From: Pavlovales sp. CCMP2436
Lineage: Eukaryota > Haptophyta > Pavlovophyceae > Pavlovales
Direction of reading: 5' to 3'
Length of the DNA stretch: 10,564 nt
NCBI GenBank assembly: GCA_026770615.1
Contig: MU631855.1
Location: 50,170 to 60,733 of the forward strand
The notes beneath the pieces are model-generated. The model saw only the letters and a program-made list of their open reading frames with translations. It ran no database searches and had not been told where the DNA came from. Made by a program: the position numbers and the translations under genes. Below are positions 6,318 through 10,564 of the stretch, one piece after another. Each line of letters begins with the position of its first letter. Position 1 is the first letter of the stretch.

Positions 6318-6778
6318 CGATGCGGCGGGAGCCTGCGACGGTACGCGTGGGTAGGCGGGAGACATGAGACGCGGCAGACACGCGGTTTTGCAAGCGCCCC
6401 GAGTGGCGGTGGTGGTGGGCTTGCGCGGTGTTGTGGGCGCGTGGGGCCGCGCGAGTCCGCGTACCATTGATACGCGAGGTTTTGTGAGAGCTGCAATCAA
6501 CGCTTATCTTCAACGCTTACAGGCACAATCGAAATCCTTGGTTACGGGTAACTCAACCCCAATGTTGAGAAAGCTTAACCACATCTCATCTTTCATTTTT
6601 GGTCATTAAATGGGGATATAAGTGCTGCAGATTAAAAACGTAATTACCATCGTAAACCAAAAACGCGCAAACTTAACAGTGTCTCAGGAGGAAGACAGGC
6701 AGCATCAGTCAGGCACATCCAGTGTGCGGACAGGCTCAGCCAGAGATCGCCCAGGTGGTGGGCCTACGCGGCATCATG
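6318..6778. other. Upstream flank of the Ala-rich gene
   Basis: On the - strand this is the 5' side of the Ala-rich gene. It contains an in-frame open leader (6500-6318) and then AT-richer sequence at 6530-6670. Noted elements are a TATA-like CTTATATCC on the - strand at 6614-6622, a GTTAC/GTAAC inverted pair at about 6541-6552, and CTCAAC/GTTGAG around a 6-base loop at 6552-6569. CAACGCTTA occurs twice at 6498-6520. These are compatible with a promoter, but none is diagnostic. Confidence 0.3.
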
Positions 6779-7222
6779 TCACGACCGCGACTCCTGTCGC
6801 TGGTGGTATGCGTCCTCAGCCCACGTCTCGGTGCCGTCGTCGTCCGCGCCGAAGTGTACCGTGCCGCCGCCGCCGATGTTCTCCATTCGCGCGCGAGAGA
6901 TGATGACCTTCGCGTGCCCCTGCAGGGCGCACATGCCGATCTCCTGCCGCATCTTCCACAGGAGGGCAGTGCGTGCGCTGCTCGGAGGGTGCACCCGTCC
7001 GCCCTCGCAGTGCAGGTGCGCCCATGCTGGCAAAGTCGGCAACCAGCACTTCCAGGCCGTCCGAAAAACTCCCCAAAGGCGCCGATCGCGAGGGCTGTGA
7101 ACGGATCGCCGCCTGGGGAGCAGAAGGTTAGCGCGCAGGCCTCCATTGGCCCAGTCTGCCCGGCTGGTGTGTGGAAGAAGTCGCGGTCGAGCTTGATGAG
7201 TTCTTTGATTTTTTGGGTTGGT
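6779..7222 (-). pseudogene. Coding-like segments in three - strand frames: split exons or a decayed gene, unrecognised
   Basis: Reading the - strand downwards from about 7213, one frame gives a convincing protein-like run (IKELIKLDRDFFHTPAGQT, then MEACALTFCSPGGDPFTALA and GAFGEFF). At a run of five Ts near 7083 the sense jumps to a second frame (SDGLEVLVADFASMGAP). Further on, from about 6985, a third frame gives ALLWKMRQEIGMCALQGHAK, then MENIGGGGTVHFGADDDG, ending at TGA near 6781. The homopolymer at the first switch suggests an indel, either real decay or a sequencing error; short introns are the alternative. I recognise no family. An upstream in-frame TGA lies in the neighbouring GGGTTGGTCACC repeat, so the segment must begin after it. 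The compositional quality is well above that of the shadow frames here, but no start or motif fixes the gene. Confidence 0.4.
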
Positions 7223-7325
7223 CACCCCCCACCCGATGTTCGCTCGAGACAATTGTAGGTTGGGTGACCCCCTACCGCTTTATTGAATTTTGGCCGCCGC
7301 ACAAAAGTTGGGACCCCCCCCTTCC
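7215..7325. repeat. AGGTTGGGTNACCCCCCTA repeat family, cluster 1 (3 copies)
   Basis: Copies lie at 7215-7234 (GGGTTGGTCACCCCCC form), 7256-7276 (the best copy, TAGGTTGGGTGACCCCCTAC) and 7308-7325 (truncated, GTTGGGACCCCCC). They are spaced 40-50 bp apart. Intervening sequence is shared loosely, for example GGCCGCCGCACAAAA before the third copy. The core is quasi-palindromic, with GGGT and ACCC around one base and TAGG and CCTA outside. Confidence 0.7.
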
Positions 7326-7473
7326 AAGCGCACTTCACGGACATTGCCTCCAGTGTAGATGTATAAATAAATACGTCTGTTCCCTGCCCAGGAGGCACAA
7401 AAATCGGTGCGTTAGGGAGCTGCAGGGCCTGCGGGATCAAGTTCGTTGGGATTTGCGTTTTTGTTTCTTGCAA
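7318..7473 (-). CDS. Possible exon(s) with branch point and splice acceptor, unrecognised
   Basis: A - strand frame reads LQETKTQIPTNLIPQALQLP, then IFVPPGQGTDVFIYTSTLEA and MSVKCAWKGG, a plausible protein composition. Within it, on the - strand, lie CTAAC (7415-7411), the pyrimidine-rich GATTTTTGTGCCTCCTGGG, and CAG (7386-7384). That is the textbook order of branch point, pyrimidine tract and acceptor, which would make the part after 7384 an exon beginning GGAACAGACG. It lies upstream, in gene sense, of the segments at 6779-7222 and could belong to the same gene, with the AGGTTGGG repeats between them. No domain is recognised. Confidence 0.3.
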
Positions 7474-7492
7474 CCTAGTTTTATAAAAATTT

Positions 7493-7564
7493 CCGCTCGA
7501 GACTCTGAAGTGAGTAAAGTTGGACAGTTTTTTTAAAAAGGTAAAAAAAATCGAACCGGTTCGA
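7493..7564. repeat. CCGCTCGAGAC motif and a 14-bp palindrome
   Basis: CCGCTCGAGAC at 7493-7503 is the reverse complement of GTCTCGAGCGG, which ends the dispersed repeat at 8245-8255. At 7551-7564 TCGAACCGGTTCGA is a perfect palindrome following T- and A-rich runs. Together with the copy at 7241-7250, the motif pair could mark the ends of a non-autonomous element, but no target duplication was found. Confidence 0.4.
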
Positions 7565-7925
7565 CGGTCAACATCATCTTGACGCCTGCTCTGCCGCCTG
7601 CTGCTCAGTGGCAGTCTACCGCCTGTTCTATAGCGCTGGCAAAATCGTCGGTGAGCTTGGCGTCGGCGGACTATTCGGTAGGCAAGGCTGAGTGGTCGTG
7701 CGTCCAAACACCATGGTGCATATTATTTATAGCGAGCGCCGCCGCGCAGTGTAGCCCAGTGCACGGCCTGCAAGCGCACGTGTGCGTGCGAGCACCTATG
7801 TGCTGCAATACGACATATCTTTCAGCTGGAGAAGTACGTGTGTCCAACCCTGTCGAGTTGCTCGCCGCATGCGAAGAAAAATTTAGAGTATTTCCCCCGC
7901 CAATATCGTCAACCCGTGTAAAGTA
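7565..7925. other. Stretch between the two repeat clusters, no clear gene
   Basis: Open frames on both strands are short of any recognisable feature. On the - strand a short run, SADAKLTDDFASAIEQA (about 7668-7618), follows an AG and is protein-like; it might be one more exon or fragment of the decayed - strand gene. Its frame stops at TGA a few codons later. Confidence 0.3.
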
Positions 7926-8092
7926 TAGGTTGGGACCCCCCCTACGGGCGCCTTCCCAGTAGCGGCGCAAATTTGAGCTTATAAGTCACCCTCCTACCCC
8001 AAATTTTTCTTGCCTGCGGCGAAAGTTTAGGATGGGTTACCCCCCTACCCTAAAGATATCGGTGAAAATTTTAGGTTGCGCCCTCCTCCCCC
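7926..8092. repeat. AGGTTGGGTNACCCCCCTA repeat family, cluster 2 (4 copies)
   Basis: Copies lie at 7926-7945 (TAGGTTGGGACCCCCCCTAC), 7985-8000 (right half only, GTCACCCTCCTACCCC), 8028-8050 (GGATGGGTTACCCCCCTACC) and 8071-8092 (TTAGGTTGCGCCCTCCTCCC). Each is preceded by a similar GGCG(A/C)AAATTT-like linker, so the true unit is about 45 bp, tandem and degenerate. It is the same family as the cluster at 7215-7325. Confidence 0.7.
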
Positions 8093-8214
8093 ATACAAAC
8101 GAATTAGGGCGGGGGTTGGTTCAAAATGATGCGCGTATGAGAGGTCGAACGAGCGGGAAACATTACAAAAATGGGGCGCTCAAACTTTTCCTACTTAAAA
8201 TAATAAACGATTCC

Positions 8215-8255
8215 GGTGACGTCGTTATGAACCGACGATAACGGGTCTCGAGCGG
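8215..8255. repeat. Dispersed repeat, copy 2 (ends GTCTCGAGCGG)
   Basis: CGTCGTTATGAACCGACGAT followed by GTCTCGAGCGG matches 4466-4508. It can fold as CGTTAT/ATAACG or CGTCG/CGACG. It begins next to TGACGTC. It lies just beyond the second AGGTTGGG cluster, and its end motif is inverted relative to the copies at 7241 and 7493. Confidence 0.6.
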
Positions 8256-9188
8256 CGAGATGACTTATTAAAATGCAAATGAGGACGGTACTGGACCGCA
8301 ATCTAAATCCCTGTTGGCCAAACCAATACTAACTTTTCTCAGCCCACCCCCATCCACAGGGTCATTTATGACGTGCTCTTATACTAATTAATGTAGGGGG
8401 GTTCGGGCTGGCGGTACGTTTCAAGTTCAAGTCAGGCTGATCTCTTATACAATATGTTATGTATACCATCTGTCGGGACACACTGTCGAATGTAATCCTG
8501 ATGGCAGAAACATTGGCGGACACACTGGGAGAAGCAAAGGTGGTGCATCATAACTATATCCTATCAACAAATGGAATTGCAGCCACCGTTCAATCGAAAA
8601 AAAAAAAAAAAGCCTTACGGTTATAGTAAAGCGAGGGTCAGTCCGGGGCCGCACTGGCGCGCTCCGGGACCGCGCCTTCTAAAAGCTCAGCTCGAGTCCT
8701 GCTGGTCCGGATCTGACGCCCGTTCTGCCGCCCAGGCCCAGCCCATCACACACCAGTGGCTGCACCTATTCTTCTAGAGCCATACTTAAGCGAGGAACAA
8801 CTTCGGTTGAGCGCTCTGGCCAAGGGAGCTCTGGTACTTGAAATATGGACGACGTAGCACCAAACAGCAAGACGGCGAGTGGACAGGCGAGAGCGCAATT
8901 ATGTCGGAGGCACATTTTAAAAAGCGGTGTCTCGCCCGGTCCGGAGAGAAAGGCGAAGGAGGGGCTGCGCGTTCCACGTTGCTCTCCGGGACAGCACAGC
9001 GGCCGGCGAGAGAAGGGAGGCGCGCAAGGAGGTGGGCGAGAGGGAACAGAGGCTGTGGCTCAACTCCCCGCCTGTCCTCGAAGCCGGGACCAGCGCAGCG
9101 GCCTCCGAGGGGGGGGAGGGCGAGAGAAGGCTGATCCACTCCTTAACTTTGTTCACCGACTCCCCGTCGTCAAAAAGCGCAAGCGCCG
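8256..9188. other. About 930 bp without a recognisable gene; possible promoter side of the downstream gene
   Basis: The first half is mixed in composition and includes a 15-base A run at 8597-8611. From about 8640 the sequence becomes GC-rich with many CpG and GA/CG-rich stretches, and overlapping open frames on both strands look like composition effects. Its position directly before the ATG at 9189 would suit a CpG-rich promoter and 5' UTR, but no specific element can be named. Confidence 0.4.
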
Positions 9189-9368
9189 ATGGCGGGCGCT
9201 GCTGCCGAGGCGGAACAGCTCAGGCTAACCATCGAGCGCGCAGCCCAGGGAACGGCCAGCGAGAGCGCGGCCCCCGGCATGCGCATGCGCCGGCTGTCGG
9301 TGCAGTCGGAGCTCTTCGCACTCTTCACTGCCGAAGCCTCTGTGGCCGCGCGACTCGACCCCATCAAG
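9189..9368 (+). CDS. Candidate first exon (60 codons) of an intron-containing gene, unrecognised
   Basis: The ATG at 9189 sits in GCCGATGGCG, a favourable initiation context in many eukaryotes. The exon reads MAGAAAEAEQLRLTIERAAQ, then basic MRMRRLSVQSELFALFTAEA, and ends SVAARLDPIK exactly at a codon boundary before CAAG/GTATCG, a good 5' splice site. Without splicing the frame runs on to a TAA at 9477-9479, through repeats that also occur in the intron, which argues that the extra residues are not protein. The N-terminal part looks like a short amphipathic helix. There is no signal peptide and no family match that I can recognise. Confidence 0.4.
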
Positions 9369-9575
9369 GTATCGCTTAGCCTGTACAGGTTGCCGGAATA
9401 TGTAAATTCCCAGGTATCGCTTAAAAGCCTGATAAGAGATTTTGACACCAGACTGCACAGGCAGTTATCGCTTATGTAATTTACAAAACGGAAGCCCGCG
9501 CACGTGTGTGTGTGGGAGGGGAAGGGGGGGGGCTCGGTAGCCGCGCGTCTCGACCCTATCAAGGTATCACTAAGC
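9346..9575 (+). repeat. Duplicated exon-intron junction
   Basis: Bases 9346-9380 and 9541-9575 match at 31 of 35 positions (offset 195). Both contain CTCGACCC(C/T)ATCAAGGTATC, so the last exon codons (VAARLDPIK) and the start of the intron have been copied together into the intron. A third partial copy, CCCCATCAAGGTATCGCTTA, is at 9711-9730. Confidence 0.7.
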
Positions 9576-10005
9576 GGGGGTGTGTGTATGTAAGTTTCTA
9601 GATTACCGCCCATCCCCGGGAGGATCGCACTGGACCCAAGCGTTGAAAAACACTCAGATCCAGGGGTCCACCCTAGGCACACGAATACCGTCCCCACCGC
9701 TGAACACCGTCCCCATCAAGGTATCGCTTATGTAATTTACAAAAAGGAAGCCCGCGCACGTGGGTGGGGGGTGGGTAGGTGGGGGGGGGGGTCGAAGAGG
9801 AGGGGGGTTCGTTCCTCACTAGCTGATACCTGGGGACCGTCGTGATACCTACCGGTAGGGGGCTCCTCGGCCAACGGTGATACACCTAGGGGTAAGCCCC
9901 ACCCGGGGCACACATTTTCCCGGTGAAGCCCGAGAGCGGAACGCCCCCCCTATTATGGTCTAGGTATCGCTAAGCTAGCTAGCCTGCACAGGCTGCCGGG
10001 ATACC
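9368..10005 (+). repeat. GGTATCGCTTA repeat family in the candidate intron
   Basis: GGTATCGCTTA or close variants occur at 9368, 9413, 9464, 9563, 9720 and 9963, and reversed GATACC at about 9829, 9845 and 10000. Bases 9466-9506 and 9722-9762 are a 41-bp direct repeat with one mismatch, ending GCCCGCGCACGTG. The last copy forms a hairpin: GGTATC (9963) pairs with GATACC (10000), enclosing AGCCTG/CAGGCT at 9981-9994. The first copy holds the related CCTGTACAGG. CCTAGGGGTAAGCCCCA is also repeated, at 9885 and 10040. Confidence 0.7.
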
Positions 10006-10111
10006 TGCCCTGGCGCTGTGAAGAAGATTTCCCTCTGGCCCTAGGGGTAAGCCCCATCCTCAGCTTCAAAATTGCCCTTCTTATTGCCCGCGCCCCCCTA
10101 GTAGATGCATT

Positions 10112-10180
10112 GCGAATTTTTTTTTAATCCTTTCCCGCACACGCACTCTCTCCAGTACGCCGACGGTCCGTACTCACCAG
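10112..10180 (+). other. Candidate splice acceptor followed by a 25-nt exon
   Basis: A T-run (GAATTTTTTTTTAATCC) leads into TTTCCCGCACACGCACTCTC and TCCAG ending at 10155, a strong pyrimidine-rich acceptor. The next 25 bases, 10156-10180, read YADGPYSP plus one base and end CACCAG/GTGTGT, a plausible donor. Joining this to an acceptor CCAG at 10254 keeps one frame open to 10550. If the 25 bases are not a separate exon, the frame stops at TAG 10186-10188, making this a terminal exon instead. Confidence 0.3.
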
Positions 10181-10251
10181 GTGTGTAGCTGTGTTTCGTA
10201 TGTACGAATTAGTCACATAATATGCGAATTTTTTTATCTATACCCCTGGTC

Positions 10252-10492
10252 CAGATGGTCGGTGTCATTGGGCTCGACGCCCCCCAACGCCTTATCTACT
10301 GCGTGTTGGCATGAAGCTCTTAGACCCAGACCTGTTGCAAACTGCCGAGCCGCTAATAATAATATCTTTACCCACCTTCAATGTCATGCCCTTACGCCTT
10401 CGGGCTGCAAGTCGGGGGACGTTGAAAGAACTGCTGTTAAAAACAAATTTTCGGTGTTCAGATGGTCGGTGTCATTGGGCTCGACGCCCCCC
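10252..10492 (+). repeat. 34-bp direct repeat, each copy preceded by CAG
   Basis: CAGATGGTCGGTGTCATTGG and the following CTCGACGCCCCCC occur identically at 10252-10285 and 10459-10492, an in-frame offset of 207 bp (69 codons). Both copies begin with CAG after a T- or pyrimidine-containing stretch, so both could serve as alternative splice acceptors. Confidence 0.8.
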
Positions 10493-10550
10493 CCTACGCT
10501 CGCCGGAGTGCGCGCCGTCGTGGCCGAACGACTTAAAGGTCCGCGCTTAG
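10255..10550 (+). CDS. Candidate last exon, unrecognised, with internal 12-residue repeat
   Basis: After TATCTATACCCCTGGTCCAG (ending 10254) a frame is open to TAG at 10548-10550. It reads GRCHWARRPP, then YLLRVGMKLLDPDLLQTAEP and LIIISLPTFNVMPLRLRAAS, a mix of hydrophobic and charged residues that looks like protein. Near its end SDGRCHWARRPP is repeated, because 10252-10285 is duplicated at 10459-10492. The exon model (9189-9368, 10156-10180, 10255-10550) is an inference from splice-like signals and open frame. I recognise no domain, and the ATG at 10311 could also be a chance start. Confidence 0.3.
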
Positions 10551-10564
10551 TTATTGGGCGCGCG

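Noticed and set aside
4989..6470. Long + strand Gly-rich open frame (493 codons), and another Ala-rich one at 5149-6354
   Set aside because: Both are antisense shadows of the - strand Ala-rich gene. They lack a signal peptide or any domain, and their composition follows from GCN/GGN-patterned DNA.
6492..6521. 30-base intron-like GTAAGC...TTGCAG on the - strand upstream of the Ala-rich gene
   Set aside because: It is too short for a spliceosomal intron in most lineages, and it lies outside the supported coding part.
6614..6622. TATA box for the Ala-rich gene
   Set aside because: It is about 300 bp from the chosen start codon, it is a short motif, and there is no transcription start evidence. 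It is mentioned only as a possibility in the flank entry.
7551..7564. 14-bp palindrome TCGAACCGGTTCGA as an operator or transposon end
   Set aside because: About one such palindrome is expected by chance in a window this size, and it has no second copy.
7215..8092. CRISPR-like array of spaced repeats
   Set aside because: The repeats are degenerate, unequal in length and spacing, and sit in eukaryote-like DNA. There are no cas genes.
8597..8611. 15-base A run as the tail of a retroposed SINE
   Set aside because: No target duplication or RNA polymerase III boxes were seen around it.
9848..9859. 12-bp palindrome CCTACCGGTAGG
   Set aside because: Palindromes of this length are expected a few times in 10 kb; there is no further support.

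Overview
The window looks like low-gene-density nuclear DNA from a GC-rich microbial eukaryote (a protist or alga). The signs are interstitial telomere-like GGGCTA repeats, minisatellites, microsatellites, a decayed LINE-like retroelement, a non-autonomous DNA transposon with target-site duplication, intron-like splice signals, and a eukaryotic-style secreted repeat protein. Nothing looks bacterial: there are no operons, no Shine-Dalgarno-led gene strings and no RNA genes that I can recognise. I cannot name the species.

Layout. 1-746: subtelomere-like repeats, made of a 10-bp CACATAGGG array, GGGCTA hexamers, a dispersed GCGTGGAGAGGGCCTG monomer and a CA-rich microsatellite. 1032-3075: remnant of a LINE-like retroelement on the + strand. 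It has a CCHC zinc-knuckle segment, then a Pro/Thr-rich tail with repeated LRSxxR motifs, broken by in-frame stops and frame changes, and it ends in a strong stem-loop. 3076-4081: no recognisable gene. 4082-4361: a 280-bp hAT-like MITE with imperfect 18-bp terminal inverted repeats and an 8-bp target duplication (7 of 8 matching). 4362-5085: more inverted repeats, GGACGTCC palindromes and a Z-DNA-prone tract.

5097-6317 (- strand) holds the best gene in the window: a secreted, roughly 39% alanine repeat protein with a clear signal peptide, six N-glycosylation sequons and duplicated modules. Its stop codon lies next to and partly in the loop of a perfect 11-bp hairpin. 6779-7473 (- strand) contains several protein-like stretches in different frames, either exons of one gene or a decayed gene. 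They are interleaved with a repeat family of consensus AGGTTGGGTNACCCCCCTA, which recurs at 7926-8092.

8256-9188 shows no gene; its second half is GC-rich and could be the promoter side of a gene. 9189-10550 (+ strand) may be an intron-containing gene: a first exon beginning GCCGATGGCG and ending exactly at a CAAG/GTATCG donor, a long repeat-filled intron, a pyrimidine-rich acceptor, then a short exon and an open exon. The donor sequence GGTATCGCTTA recurs six times across this intron, and pieces of both flanking exons are duplicated. The parts do not form one pathway. The unifying theme is repeat-driven remodelling of a gene-poor region.
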